DNA from: Dickeya aquatica
GTDB lineage: Bacteria; Pseudomonadota; Gammaproteobacteria; Enterobacterales; Enterobacteriaceae
Direction of reading: 5' to 3'
DNA: 64,000 nt
Assembly: GCF_900095885.1 (NCBI RefSeq)
Contig: NZ_LT615367.1
Span: 682,001-746,000, forward strand
Shown here: positions 1 to 10,853 of the stretch, one piece after another
Numbering within the stretch: position 1 is the first letter of the stretch
Layout of the letters: every line of letters starts with the position of its first letter
Translations under genes and position numbers: made by a program
The notes under the pieces: model-generated
Told to the model about the DNA's origin: nothing
Database searches by the model: none
The model's input: the letters and a program-made list of their open reading frames with translations, nothing else

Positions 1-925
1 TGCGAAACTCGCTTTCCGGCAGACTTTGCAGCGCGCTAATGGCTTTGTCTGCTTCCTCTTCCGCTCTCTGGCGGGTGTAGTTTAGGGAGCCACAAGACTG
101 CATTGCATTCAGAACGGGTTCCAGAAGGTGGCGACCATTACCTTGCTCGATAGCCTCACGGATCATGGCTCGCTGTTCCTCATTGCCGTGATGCATAGCA
201 TGCAGTAAAGGTAAGGTTGGCTTGCCTTCATTGAGGTCATCACCGGTATTTTTCCCCAGCGTTTGGCCGTCGGCACTATAATCAAGCAAGTCATCAATCA
301 ACTGGAACGCCGTGCCGAGATAGCGGCCATATTCTTGCAGGGCTATCTCTTGTTCCTGACTGGCTCCGGCCAGAATCGCGGAGGCCTGTGCTGCGGCCTC
401 AAACAGGCGCGCGGTTTTGCTGTAGATGACCCGCATATAACTCTCTTCAGTAATATCGGGATCATTACAATTCATCAACTGAAGGACTTCACCTTCGGCA
501 ATCACGTTCACGGCATCAGACATCACTGTCATGACAGGAAGCGATGACAGGCTGGTCATCATTTGAAATGCGCGGGTGTAGATAAAATCGCCCACCAACA
601 CACTGGCTGCATTACCGAATGCAGCGTTAGCGGTTGCCTTGCCGCGGCGCATATCTGATTCATCCACCACATCATCATGCAACAGGGTTGCAGTATGGAT
701 AAACTCAATCAGTGCCGCCACAGTAATGTGTTTATCTCCCTGATAATTCAATGCCTTTGCGGCCAGTACCGCAATCATTGGCCGGATACGCTTGCCCCCG
801 CCGCTGATAATGTAATGCCCTAACTGATTGATCAGCACAACATCGGAGTTGAGCTGATCCAGTATGGTCTGGTTGACGGCGGCCATATCCTGTGCGCTTA
901 ACGCTGTGATTTGCTCTAAGTTCAT
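1..925 (-). CDS. ispB: Octaprenyl diphosphate synthase IspB (3' end cut by window edge)
   Basis: IspB is the trans-prenyltransferase that makes the C40 side chain of ubiquinone and menaquinone from FPP and IPP. The reading frame starts at 925 with MNLEQITALS and stays open for 308 codons to the left edge, so only the last residues (about 15 of the usual 323) are missing. Both aspartate-rich motifs are visible: LLHDDVVDESDMRRG near residue 85 and LIDDLLDYSAD near residue 213. It lies divergent to rplU-rpmA, exactly as in E. coli. The 5' region shared with rplU is about 260 bp. Confidence 0.95.
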   Translation of the reverse strand, partial: MNLEQITALSAQDMAAVNQTILDQLNSDVVLINQLGHYIISGGGKRIRPMIAVLAAKALNYQGDKHITVAALIEFIHTATLLHDDVVDESDMRRGKATANAAFGNAASVLVGDFIYTRAFQMMTSLSSLPVMTVMSDAVNVIAEGEVLQLMNCNDPDITEESYMRVIYSKTARLFEAAAQASAILAGASQEQEIALQEYGRYLGTAFQLIDDLLDYSADGQTLGKNTGDDLNEGKPTLPLLHAMHHGNEEQRAMIREAIEQGNGRHLLEPVLNAMQSCGSLNYTRQRAEEEADKAISALQSLPESEFR

Positions 926-1083
926 TGTTTCTGCCAACTGATTGCTTGTGTTTCTGCCGTGAAAAGGGTGAGGGTATCGGCACTGAAAGCGGAACATAAG
1001 GGCCGATTGTACTTGAAAAACGACACAGATAAACGACAGTTCACGGGTTGTATCCTTTTTCTTCGTATTGATTGATTCTGCGC

Positions 1084-1496
<413 letters not shown>

Positions 1497-1515
1497 GTTT
1501 TAGGAGAGCGGATTA

Positions 1516-1773
1516 ATGGCACACAAAAAAGCTGGCGGTTCTACTCGTAACGGCCGCGACTCAGAAAGCAAACGCCTTGGTGTAAAACGCTTTGGCGGTG
1601 AATCAGTTCTGGCTGGCAGCATCATCGTTCGTCAGCGTGGCACCAAATTCCACGCTGGTAGCAACGTAGGTTGTGGTAAAGACCACACCCTGTTTGCTCT
1701 GTCTAACGGCAAAGTGAAATTTGAAGTTAAAGGCCCGAACAACCGTAAATACATCAGCATCGTTGCTGAGTAA
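1516..1773 (+). CDS. rpmA: 50S ribosomal protein L27
   Basis: L27 sits by the peptidyl-transferase centre, where its flexible N-terminal tail ([16 protein letters not shown]) reaches toward the P-site tRNA. The product is 85 aa, the normal length. A good ribosome-binding site (TAGGAGAG) precedes the ATG. It is co-transcribed with rplU and ends 22 bp before a strong intrinsic terminator. Confidence 0.97.
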   Translation: MAHKKAGGSTRNGRDSESKRLGVKRFGGESVLAGSIIVRQRGTKFHAGSNVGCGKDHTLFALSNGKVKFEVKGPNNRKYISIVAE

Positions 1774-1795
1774 TTATCCGGTATCAGGTTGAATC

Positions 1796-1827
1796 AAAAA
1801 GCCCTGCAACGTGTTGCAGGGCTTTTT
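1796..1827 (+). terminator. Intrinsic terminator after rpmA
   Basis: GCCCTGCAAC (1801-1810) and GTTGCAGGGC (1813-1822) form a perfect 10-bp stem with a 2-nt gap (in practice a slightly larger loop). The stem is preceded by A5 and followed by a T-run. Confidence 0.9.
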
Positions 1828-1883
1828 ACATTTGGGTCGTAAAGCAGAATGCGCAATAAAAAAGTGATAATACAGGTGATGTA

Positions 1884-2828
1884 ATGAAACAGAATGCTGG
1901 CATCGGATTTTGTCTGGCGCTGACCACGGCGGTATGTTGGGGGGCGCTACCAATCGCGATGAAGCAGGTTCTGGTGGTGATGGAGCCCTACACCATCGTC
2001 TGGTATCGTTTTTTGATTGCGTCAGTCGGGCTTGGGCTCTTTCTCTATCGAAAAGGTGCATTGCCACAGGCCCGTTTATTTAATCATCAGCGCTGGTGGG
2101 TTCTGCTTTTAATAGCCACGGGCGGGTTGCTCGGTAACTTCGTTTTATTCAGTTCATCGTTGCAATACCTAAGTCCAACGGCTTCACAGGTTATCGGGCA
2201 GCTATCAACAGTAGGATTGATGGTTGCAAGCGTAGTGATCCTTAAAGAAAAAATGCGGCTGAATCAGGTGATTGGTGCGGGTGTGCTGATTGCTGGCTTG
2301 CTAATGTTTTTCAACAATAGCCTGACTGAACTGTTCACCCGGCTGACGGATTATACGCTGGGGATTCTCCTTGGCATTTGTGCCTCTGCCGTCTGGGTGG
2401 CGTATGGGGTTGCGCAGAAAGTGTTACTGCGTCGGCTAACTTCACAGCAATTGCTCTTTTTGCTCTATTCCCTCTGTGTGCTTTTTATTACGCCGCTGGC
2501 AAAGCCAGCCGTACTGATGCAGCTGTCTGGCTGGCAACTGGCCTGCCTGCTATTTTGCGGCGCGAATACGTTGGTGGGGTATGGTGCATTGGCTGAAGCC
2601 ATGGCGCGCTGGCAGGCCGCTCAGGTGAGTACCATTATTACGCTGACCCCGTTGTTTACACTGTTGTTTTCCGATTTGCTGTCGCTGGCCTGGCCGACGG
2701 TATTTTCAGCCCCTTCACTCAATATGCTCGGCTATGTTGGTGCATTTGTGGTTGTGGCCGGGGCGATGTTTGCGGCCGTTGGTCATCATCTTATCGCTTT
2801 TAGACGAGGCACGGTTTCAGCCAAGTGA
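1884..2828 (+). CDS. yhbE: EamA/DMT-family inner-membrane transporter YhbE
   Basis: This is a 314-aa drug/metabolite-transporter family protein with about ten hydrophobic segments arranged as two EamA repeats (roughly residues 8-140 and 155-305). The first membrane segment contains the family-typical ALTTAVCWGALPIAMK. Position between rpmA and obgE and its length match E. coli yhbE (about 321 aa). The transported substrate is unknown. It starts about 60 bp after the rpmA terminator, so it probably has its own promoter. The 267-bp gap after it, before obgE, holds no ORF that I can support. Confidence 0.9.
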   Translation: MKQNAGIGFCLALTTAVCWGALPIAMKQVLVVMEPYTIVWYRFLIASVGLGLFLYRKGALPQARLFNHQRWWVLLLIATGGLLGNFVLFSSSLQYLSPTASQVIGQLSTVGLMVASVVILKEKMRLNQVIGAGVLIAGLLMFFNNSLTELFTRLTDYTLGILLGICASAVWVAYGVAQKVLLRRLTSQQLLFLLYSLCVLFITPLAKPAVLMQLSGWQLACLLFCGANTLVGYGALAEAMARWQAAQVSTIITLTPLFTLLFSDLLSLAWPTVFSAPSLNMLGYVGAFVVVAGAMFAAVGHHLIAFRRGTVSAK

Positions 2829-3044
2829 TGCGGTTTCAGAGGAAAAATGCCCGTGCTATAAAATAGGCAGGATGAAGAGAATCGGCGCTGATTATTTTTA
2901 ATACAGGTGAAATCCTTGCGCCAAGCAGGTACAATCAGCGCCCTTTTATCAGAACGGTTCTGATGCGTCGGTTTTCCAATGGCAGATGACATGCTACGGT
3001 TATCTGTCATCAATTCAGGTTTTTGCGCCAAAGAGAACCAATAA

Positions 3045-4271
<1,227 letters not shown>

Positions 4272-4358
4272 GTGCCTGCGTTGACTTTCATCGTCAAATA
4301 AGTATTGATGCCACGATAAAACGCTCCATCTAAAAGTTTGCTTGTTAGTTGTGTATGT

Positions 4359-4393
4359 TTCCCTTATCTGCCTGGCAGATAAGGGAATTTTTT
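4359..4393. terminator. Bidirectional terminator between obgE and dacB
   Basis: TTCCCTTATCTG (4359-4370) pairs with CAGATAAGGGAA (4376-4387) around a CCTGG loop. A run of six T follows on the plus strand, and an A-rich flank is not needed for the plus direction. It lies between two convergent genes and is well placed to stop both, with the plus-strand T-run making obgE termination the clearer case. Confidence 0.85.
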
Positions 4394-4406
4394 ATGTGAT
4401 TCTCGG

Positions 4407-5840
4407 TCAGTTATTTTGGTAGATGTCTTTATAAACTCGGCTTTCGAAACGCACCAGTGGAATGCGCCTTTCTTTTTGATCTTCTGGTGGCACGGCATAG
4501 CCGGACAGGTATTGCACAAATGCCATACGTTGACCGCTGGCTGTGGTAATGAATCCAGCCAGATTATAGACGCCTTGCAAGGCCCCCGTTTTCGCTGAAA
4601 CTTTGCCATCAAGCCCGGCTTCGTGCAGGCCACCGCGATAGCGCAGCGTGCCGTCATAACCGGCCAGTGGCAGCATCTTAATGTAGTTCAGCTCTGTATC
4701 ATGTTGAGCTATATATTGCAGAACCTGCATCATGGTGGCGGGAGCGATAAGGTTGTGTCTGGATAAGCCGGAGCCATCAACGATGATGGTGTTGCCAAGG
4801 TCGATACCTGCTTTCTGGCGCAATATCTGACGTACTGCATCAGAGCCGGCCCGCCAGGTCCCCGGTACTTTAAATCGTTCATGACCGATGGTGCGAAATA
4901 CCGTGTCTGCAATCATGTTGTCTGATTTTTTGAGCATGGTCGTCAATAAGTCATGCAGCGGTTCGGATTGCGTTTGTGTTAACACCGTTCCCGCCGTACC
5001 CGGCAAGCTTTGGCGACGTAAACTGCCTGTGAGATGTATCTCTGCTTGCTGCAATTCATCCTTAACGATGGCTCCGGCGTAGCTGGCTCCATCCTGAACT
5101 GCGAACGCCAGAGGCAGCGGCTCTGCCCGCTGTGTCAGACAACCGGTAACAGTAAACCGGTTAAGCTCCCCTGGCACCACATCCAGTTCGCAATATGGCG
5201 CATCCGGTGAGCCTTTTGCCAGCGTTCTAACCTCGCTGAACATATGTACTGGGTAATAAGAGGCAACGCGAATAAACGCGTTTTCTCCCGCTTTAGGGGC
5301 ACTGTAGAGTGAAATGGAGAAACAGTTTTTATCGACAATGGCTGCCGCAGGGGGAGCACTGAAGCATTGTGTCATGTCATTCCAGGGCCAGCCTGGCGCT
5401 TTATCATGGCTGGAAAATACCGAGGTATCGATCAGAACATCACCATTAATCTCGCGCAGCCCACGTTTTTTCAGTTCCTGTACCATGTTTCGAATTTGCT
5501 GACGTTTGAGCGAAGGATCGCCACTGAACCGTACAATCAGATTGCCGCGCAATACGCCGTTTGAGACCGAGCCGTGGCTTTCCATTGTGGTGACAAAACG
5601 ATAGTCTGGACCCAGTTGCAGCAGTGCTGCCAGCGCGGTAATGACTTTCTGTGTACTGGCTGGCAGCGCCATTTGCTGGCTGTGATAGTCGATAGCAGGA
5701 GCAGATGCTCCCACTTTTTGGGCTATCAGTGCCAGATTGGCTCCATCAGGTAAATATTTCGTATATTCATCAATGGGAGCTGCCGCCACATTCAGGGCGA
5801 TAGCACAAAGAAAGCCAGTCAGAATCGATAAAAAACGCAT
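4407..5840 (-). CDS. dacB: D-alanyl-D-alanine carboxypeptidase/endopeptidase, PBP4
   Basis: PBP4 is a periplasmic low-molecular-weight penicillin-binding protein that trims peptidoglycan stem peptides and cuts cross-links. It is 477 aa, identical in length to E. coli. A signal peptide ends after about residue 20 (FLCAIALNVAA). The three active-site motifs are present: STQK with the nucleophile Ser62 and Lys65, SDNM in the middle of the protein, and KTG (SAKTGAL) near the C-terminus. It is divergent to greA and convergent with obgE. Confidence 0.96.
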   Translation of the reverse strand: MRFLSILTGFLCAIALNVAAAPIDEYTKYLPDGANLALIAQKVGASAPAIDYHSQQMALPASTQKVITALAALLQLGPDYRFVTTMESHGSVSNGVLRGNLIVRFSGDPSLKRQQIRNMVQELKKRGLREINGDVLIDTSVFSSHDKAPGWPWNDMTQCFSAPPAAAIVDKNCFSISLYSAPKAGENAFIRVASYYPVHMFSEVRTLAKGSPDAPYCELDVVPGELNRFTVTGCLTQRAEPLPLAFAVQDGASYAGAIVKDELQQAEIHLTGSLRRQSLPGTAGTVLTQTQSEPLHDLLTTMLKKSDNMIADTVFRTIGHERFKVPGTWRAGSDAVRQILRQKAGIDLGNTIIVDGSGLSRHNLIAPATMMQVLQYIAQHDTELNYIKMLPLAGYDGTLRYRGGLHEAGLDGKVSAKTGALQGVYNLAGFITTASGQRMAFVQYLSGYAVPPEDQKERRIPLVRFESRVYKDIYQNN

Positions 5841-6105
5841 AATCTCAACTAAGTACCGGGAAACGAGGTGGTCATACTACGGCGCATCAAGGGCTAAAGT
5901 AAACGATGACCCTACCGGAACTCTGGGGTAAAATGCGTATCAAAATGCAAAAACGCGTCTGGTCTGGAACGAAAATTCCGGGCTAGGCTGTTTTTGTTTA
6001 AATTGTCAGAATGCACTGGCATGGAGAGATTCCGTTGCAGGTGATTTTACCGCATCAGGATGACGGTGACGTGAGCCGTACGGATTTTTTAGAGGTAGTG
6101 ACAAT

Positions 6106-6582
6106 ATGAAACAATTTCCGATGACGTTGCGTGGTGCTGAAAAGTTACGCGAAGAACTGGAACACCTGAAGATGGTGCGTCGCCCCGAGATCATTGCTGC
6201 TATCGCAGATGCGCGTGAACATGGCGATTTAAAAGAGAACGCCGAGTATCATGCCGCCCGTGAGCAGCAAGGTTTCTGTGAAGGCCGGATTCAGGAGATT
6301 GAAGCCAAACTGTCTAATGCCCAAATCATTGATGTCACGAAAATGGCTGCGAATGGGCGTGTTATTTTTGGCTCTACAGTAACGGTAATGAATCTGGATA
6401 CTGAAGAGGAGCAAACTTACCGTATCGTGGGCGATGATGAAGCGGATTTTAAACAAAATCTGATTTCTGTTAACTCACCGATTGCTCGTGGTCTGATCGG
6501 CAAGGAAGGTGATGATGTCGTGACGATCACTACGCCTGGCGGCGTTGTTGAATATGAGATCCTGAAGGTGGAATATCTTTAA
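6106..6582 (+). CDS. greA: Transcription elongation factor GreA
   Basis: GreA enters the RNA polymerase secondary channel and stimulates cleavage of backtracked RNA. The 158-aa protein has the N-terminal coiled coil (about 1-75), with the acidic tip region around [15 protein letters not shown], and the C-terminal FKBP-like domain. In E. coli the greA leader yields short GraL transcripts. Here the leader contains a hairpin CTGGAA/TTCCGG near 5969-5984 followed by GCTAGGCTGTTTTT, which could play that role but is weak. The 265-bp dacB-greA gap holds the two divergent promoters. Confidence 0.97.
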   Translation: MKQFPMTLRGAEKLREELEHLKMVRRPEIIAAIADAREHGDLKENAEYHAAREQQGFCEGRIQEIEAKLSNAQIIDVTKMAANGRVIFGSTVTVMNLDTEEEQTYRIVGDDEADFKQNLISVNSPIARGLIGKEGDDVVTITTPGGVVEYEILKVEYL

Positions 6583-6625
6583 TTTATTCAGATAATCCGC
6601 TGTGATGGTAATTTGTAAAGAAAGG

Positions 6626-6650
6626 AAAAAGGCCGATATCGGCCTTTTTT
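6626..6650. terminator. Bidirectional terminator between greA and yhbY
   Basis: GGCCGATATCGGCC (6631-6644) is a perfect palindrome flanked by A5 on the left and T6 on the right, so it is symmetrical on both strands. It sits between the convergent greA and yhbY. Confidence 0.92.
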
Positions 6651-6707
6651 CTCACCAGCAGGTCATGGAACCTTGCGGTGAAACAAGGTACCCTGAACGG
6701 GAAAATG

Positions 6708-7001
6708 TTAACGCGGCAACACAATCTTGCGTTCTTTTGACGCACGATAGAGCACCAGTGTATGGCCAATGACCTGAACATTGCTGGCACCGGTTTCGCG
6801 CAGAATGGCTTCGACAATCAACCCTTTGGTTTCGCGATCTTCGGTGGCAATTTTCACCTTGATCAGTTCATGATGCTCTAGTGCCTGCTCGATTTCAGCC
6901 AGGACACCTTCGGTAAGGCCGTTATTGCCAAGCATAACAACCGGTTTTAACGGGTGGGCCAAGCCTTTCAGGTGTTGTTTTTGTTTATTACTCAGATTCA
7001 T
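6708..7001 (-). CDS. yhbY: CRM-domain ribosome assembly protein YhbY
   Basis: YhbY is a 97-aa single CRM-domain RNA-binding protein associated with pre-50S particles. The start MNLSNKQKQHLKGLAHPLKP and the central GxxG loop (LGNNGLTEG) are typical. It lies divergent from rlmE and convergent with greA, the same arrangement as in E. coli. Confidence 0.94.
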   Translation of the reverse strand: MNLSNKQKQHLKGLAHPLKPVVMLGNNGLTEGVLAEIEQALEHHELIKVKIATEDRETKGLIVEAILRETGASNVQVIGHTLVLYRASKERKIVLPR

Positions 7002-7023
7002 CGTCTTTTTTGCTTAGGTTAGG

Positions 7024-7052
7024 ATTGAAAACAGACCATTCTACCGCCATCT
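7024..7052 (+). promoter_or_regulatory. Heat-shock (sigma-32) promoter of rlmE-ftsH
   Basis: ATTGAAA (7024-7030) and CGCCATCT (7045-7052) are separated by 14 bp. They match the sigma-32 consensus CTTGAAA / CCCCATNT at 6 of 7 and at all but one of the defined -10 positions. Transcription would begin near 7060 and run about 210 nt to rlmE. In E. coli this operon is known to be sigma-32 dependent. A separate TATAAT at 7074-7079 has no obvious -35 partner. Confidence 0.65.
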
Positions 7053-7272
7053 CATGATTATCACCAATCCGGCTATAATGATTGGCTATCATTGATGACA
7101 CTGTCTATGGTGTAGGCCCTGCGTCAAGTCACTGGCTGTGACGCAGCAAAGGGTGCAAGAGAGCAACCTAAAGAAACGCGGTCTAGAGCAATACTGATTC
7201 AAACAATACAGATTCAGAATAACAGCGGCTTCAAGACAATAACTGGTTTAATCAATAATAGTTGGAAAATCG

Positions 7273-7902
7273 ATGGCTAACAAAAAGCGTTCTGCAAGCT
7301 CAACCCGCTGGTTGCAGGAACACTTTAGCGATAAATATGTACAGCAGGCGCAGAAAAAAGGGCTTCGTTCACGCGCTTGGTTTAAACTTGATGAAATACA
7401 GCAAACTGACAGGCTGTTTAAACCCGGAATGACCGTGGTTGACCTGGGGGCGGCACCCGGTGGGTGGTCACAATATGTGGTCAGCCAAATCGGTGGTAAA
7501 GGGCGTGTGATTGCATGCGATCTTTTGCCGATGGATCCGATTGTTGGTGTCGATTTTCTTCAAGGCGACTTTCGTGATGAATTAGTGCTCAAAACCCTGA
7601 TGGAAAGGGTGGGAGACCAAAAAGTTCAGGTGGTGATGTCAGACATGGCCCCGAACATGAGTGGTACCCCGGCGGTTGATATTCCTCGTGCTATGTATCT
7701 GGTGGAGCTTGCGCTGGAAATGTGCCGGGATGTGTTGGCTCCGGGTGGCAGTTTTGTAGTGAAAGTCTTTCAGGGCGTGGGATTCGATGAGTATCTGCGC
7801 GAGATTCGCTCCCTGTTTACGACGGTTAAGATTCGTAAGCCAGATGCTTCTCGAGCCCGGTCTCGTGAGGTGTACATTGTAGCGACAGGCCGTAAACTGT
7901 AG
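7273..7902 (+). CDS. rlmE: 23S rRNA Um2552 2'-O-methyltransferase RlmE (RrmJ/FtsJ)
   Basis: RlmE methylates U2552 in the A-loop of 23S rRNA on the 50S particle. The product is 209 aa, equal to E. coli. The SAM-binding motif [13 protein letters not shown] lies near residues 56-68, and Lys38 (RAWFKLD) plus [10 protein letters not shown] carry two of the K-D-K-E catalytic residues. It is 56 bp upstream of ftsH in a shared operon. Confidence 0.97.
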   Translation: MANKKRSASSTRWLQEHFSDKYVQQAQKKGLRSRAWFKLDEIQQTDRLFKPGMTVVDLGAAPGGWSQYVVSQIGGKGRVIACDLLPMDPIVGVDFLQGDFRDELVLKTLMERVGDQKVQVVMSDMAPNMSGTPAVDIPRAMYLVELALEMCRDVLAPGGSFVVKVFQGVGFDEYLREIRSLFTTVKIRKPDASRARSREVYIVATGRKL

Positions 7903-7958
7903 TACTCTGACGCTATTTTTTAATACAGTTGTAATATGAGGTTAATCCCTTGAGTGAC

Positions 7959-9899
7959 ATGGCGAAAAACCTGATTCTCTGGTTAGTCATCGCGGTGGTG
8001 CTGATGTCTGTATTCCAGAGCTTTGGGCCCAGCGAGTCGAATGGCCGTAGGGTGGATTATTCAACCTTTTTGACTGAAGTGAATCAGGATCAGGTCCGTG
8101 AAGCACGAATCAACGGGCGCGAGGTCAATGTTGTCAAAAAAGACAGCAGTCGCTACACCACATACATCCCTGTCAACGATCCAAAACTGCTGGATAACCT
8201 CCTGACCAAAAACGTGAAAGTGGTCGGTGAACCGCCTGAAGAGCCAAGCCTGCTGGCTTCTATCTTCATTTCCTGGTTCCCGATGCTGCTGCTAATTGGT
8301 GTCTGGATTTTCTTCATGCGCCAGATGCAGGGTGGCGGCGGTAAAGGTGCGATGTCTTTTGGTAAAAGCAAAGCTCGCATGCTGACGGAAGACCAGATAA
8401 AAACCACCTTCTCTGATGTTGCCGGTTGTGATGAGGCCAAAGAGGAAGTGGCCGAATTGGTGGAGTATTTGCGTGAGCCTAGCCGCTTTCAAAAATTGGG
8501 CGGTAAAATTCCCAAAGGCGTGCTGATGGTTGGCCCGCCGGGGACAGGTAAAACACTGCTGGCGAAAGCTATCGCTGGTGAAGCCAAAGTTCCTTTCTTC
8601 ACCATTTCTGGTTCTGATTTTGTCGAGATGTTTGTCGGGGTCGGTGCATCACGCGTACGTGACATGTTTGAGCAGGCTAAAAAAGCCGCGCCCTGCATCA
8701 TCTTTATTGATGAAATCGATGCTGTTGGTCGTCAGCGCGGTGCTGGTCTTGGCGGTGGGCATGATGAACGTGAGCAGACGCTTAACCAGATGCTGGTTGA
8801 GATGGATGGCTTCGAAGGCAATGAGGGCATCATTGTTATTGCTGCGACTAACCGACCTGATGTGCTTGACCCTGCGCTATTGCGCCCCGGTCGTTTTGAC
8901 CGTCAGGTAGTGGTTGGTTTACCGGATGTGCGTGGACGTGAGCAGATTCTTAAAGTTCACATGCGCCGTGTACCATTATCACCGGATATTGATGCCTCGG
9001 TGATTGCGCGTGGTACGCCAGGCTTCTCAGGTGCCGATCTGGCTAACCTGGTCAACGAAGCGGCATTGTTTGCTGCCCGCGGCAATAAGCGTGTTGTATC
9101 GATGGTTGAGTTCGAAAAGGCGAAAGACAAAATCATGATGGGCGCTGAGCGCCGCTCCATGGTGATGACGGAAGCCCAGAAAGAGTCCACCGCTTACCAT
9201 GAAGCCGGTCATGCCATTATCGGGCGGCTTGTGCCTGAACATGACCCGGTGCATAAGGTGACGATTATCCCTCGTGGCCGTGCTTTAGGGGTAACGTTCT
9301 TCCTGCCGGAGGGGGATGCTATCAGTGCCAGCCGCCAGAAACTGGAAAGCCAGATTTCTACGCTTTATGGCGGTCGTCTTGCTGAAGAGATCATTTATGG
9401 CCCGGAGCATGTCTCTACCGGTGCCTCTAACGACATTAAAGTGGCGACGTCTATTGCTCGCAATATGGTGACACAGTGGGGGTTCTCGGAAAAACTGGGG
9501 CCATTGCTGTATGCGGAAGAGGAAGGGGAAGTTTTCCTTGGCCGTTCTGTTGCGAAAGCCAAGCATATGTCTGATGAGACTGCCCGTATTATCGATCAGG
9601 AAGTGAAAGCACTGATTGAACGTAACTATCTGCGTGCCCGCGAATTGTTGATGTCCAACATGGATATTCTGCATTCGATGAAAGATGCGCTGATGAAATA
9701 CGAAACGATTGATGCGCCACAAATTGATGATCTTATGGCTCGCAAAGATGTTCGTCCTCCCGCTGGCTGGGAAGAACCGACGTCGGGTGGAAATACATCG
9801 TCATCGGACAACGGCGGTGCACCTAAATCGCCTGCTCAGGTGGATGAACCAGCACCGACATCTGATAACACAGTGTCTGGTCCGTTGAACGATAAATAA
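7959..9899 (+). CDS. ftsH: ATP-dependent zinc metalloprotease FtsH
   Basis: FtsH is the membrane-anchored AAA+ protease that degrades sigma-32, LpxC and unassembled membrane proteins. From the ATG at 7959 it is 646 aa. It has two membrane segments (about 5-22 and 95-118) around a periplasmic domain, Walker A GPPGTGKT, Walker B IIFIDEID, the SRH region ([19 protein letters not shown]), and the zinc site HEAGH at residues 414-418. An in-frame TTG at 7950 (adding MSD) has the better spacing to the AGG at 7939-7941, so the true start may be there, three residues longer. The acidic, Ser/Pro-rich tail is normal. Confidence 0.97.
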   Translation: MAKNLILWLVIAVVLMSVFQSFGPSESNGRRVDYSTFLTEVNQDQVREARINGREVNVVKKDSSRYTTYIPVNDPKLLDNLLTKNVKVVGEPPEEPSLLASIFISWFPMLLLIGVWIFFMRQMQGGGGKGAMSFGKSKARMLTEDQIKTTFSDVAGCDEAKEEVAELVEYLREPSRFQKLGGKIPKGVLMVGPPGTGKTLLAKAIAGEAKVPFFTISGSDFVEMFVGVGASRVRDMFEQAKKAAPCIIFIDEIDAVGRQRGAGLGGGHDEREQTLNQMLVEMDGFEGNEGIIVIAATNRPDVLDPALLRPGRFDRQVVVGLPDVRGREQILKVHMRRVPLSPDIDASVIARGTPGFSGADLANLVNEAALFAARGNKRVVSMVEFEKAKDKIMMGAERRSMVMTEAQKESTAYHEAGHAIIGRLVPEHDPVHKVTIIPRGRALGVTFFLPEGDAISASRQKLESQISTLYGGRLAEEIIYGPEHVSTGASNDIKVATSIARNMVTQWGFSEKLGPLLYAEEEGEVFLGRSVAKAKHMSDETARIIDQEVKALIERNYLRARELLMSNMDILHSMKDALMKYETIDAPQIDDLMARKDVRPPAGWEEPTSGGNTSSSDNGGAPKSPAQVDEPAPTSDNTVSGPLNDK

Positions 9900-9937
9900 C
9901 AGAACATCCGTCACCTGATAGGATCGTTATCGACCTC

Positions 9938-9962
9938 AAACCCCGGCTTGCCGGGGTTTTTT
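9938..9962 (+). terminator. Intrinsic terminator after ftsH
   Basis: CCCCGGC (9941-9947) and GCCGGGG (9950-9956) form a GC-rich stem around TT, followed by six T. It separates ftsH from folP. Confidence 0.9.
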
Positions 9963-10010
9963 ACTGGTGACTCAGGACTGATACCCAGCCTGAAAACGTA
10001 AGAGGTAAAA

Positions 10011-10844
10011 ATGAAATTAAATGTGCGCGGTGAGGTGCTAGACCTCTCCTGCCCCCAGGTGATGGGAATATTAAATGTCACGCCAGACTCTTTCTCTGAT
10101 GGTGGCCGTCACAATACGTTGAATGCCGCGTTGATCCATGCTGAACAAATGATTACCGCAGGCGCGACTTTCATTGATATTGGCGGTGAATCTACCCGGC
10201 CAGGTGCTGATGAAGTGAGTGTCGAAGAGGAATTGGAGCGGGTCGTTCCTGTAGTAGAAGCGCTGGCGCAGCGTTTCGAAATCTGGATTTCCGTCGATAC
10301 GTCCAAGCCTGAGGTGATAACCGCTTGTGCTGAAGCGGGCGCACATCTTATTAATGATATTCGTGCGCTGGGCGAACCGGGGGCGCTTGAAGCCGCGGCG
10401 GCAACCGGCTTGCCAGTCTGTCTGATGCATATGCAAGGGATACCGAAAACCATGCAACACACGCCGCATTATGACGATGTGGTGGGTGAGGTCGCGATGT
10501 TTTTTGAGCATCATATTGAACGTTGTGCCACTGCGGGGATTGCCCGCGAACGGTTGTTACTGGATCCAGGTTTCGGTTTCGGCAAGAATTTGCAGCATAA
10601 TTACCGTCTTCTTGCACATCTGGACGCATTGCACCGCTTTGGTTTACCGCTATTGGTGGGGATGTCCAGAAAATCGATGATTGGGCAATTGCTGGGTGTT
10701 CCACCGCTTGAACGTATTCATGGCAGTGTCGCGTGCGCGGTTATTGCTGCGATGCAGGGGGCTCACATCATTCGGGTCCACGATGTAAAAGCGACGGTTG
10801 ATGCAATACGTGTCGTTGAAGCAACGCTTTCAGAAAAGGAATAA
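10011..10844 (+). CDS. folP: Dihydropteroate synthase
   Basis: FolP condenses p-aminobenzoate with dihydropterin pyrophosphate in folate synthesis and is the sulfonamide target. The 277-aa TIM-barrel protein shows the two signature regions: GILNVTPDSFSDGG near the N-terminus and GATFIDIGGESTRPG near residues 50-64. The pterin/phosphate loop DPGFGFGKN is near residue 185. It is 9 bp upstream of glmM, indicating a shared transcript. Confidence 0.97.
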   Translation: MKLNVRGEVLDLSCPQVMGILNVTPDSFSDGGRHNTLNAALIHAEQMITAGATFIDIGGESTRPGADEVSVEEELERVVPVVEALAQRFEIWISVDTSKPEVITACAEAGAHLINDIRALGEPGALEAAAATGLPVCLMHMQGIPKTMQHTPHYDDVVGEVAMFFEHHIERCATAGIARERLLLDPGFGFGKNLQHNYRLLAHLDALHRFGLPLLVGMSRKSMIGQLLGVPPLERIHGSVACAVIAAMQGAHIIRVHDVKATVDAIRVVEATLSEKE

Positions 10845-10853
10845 CAATAGATT

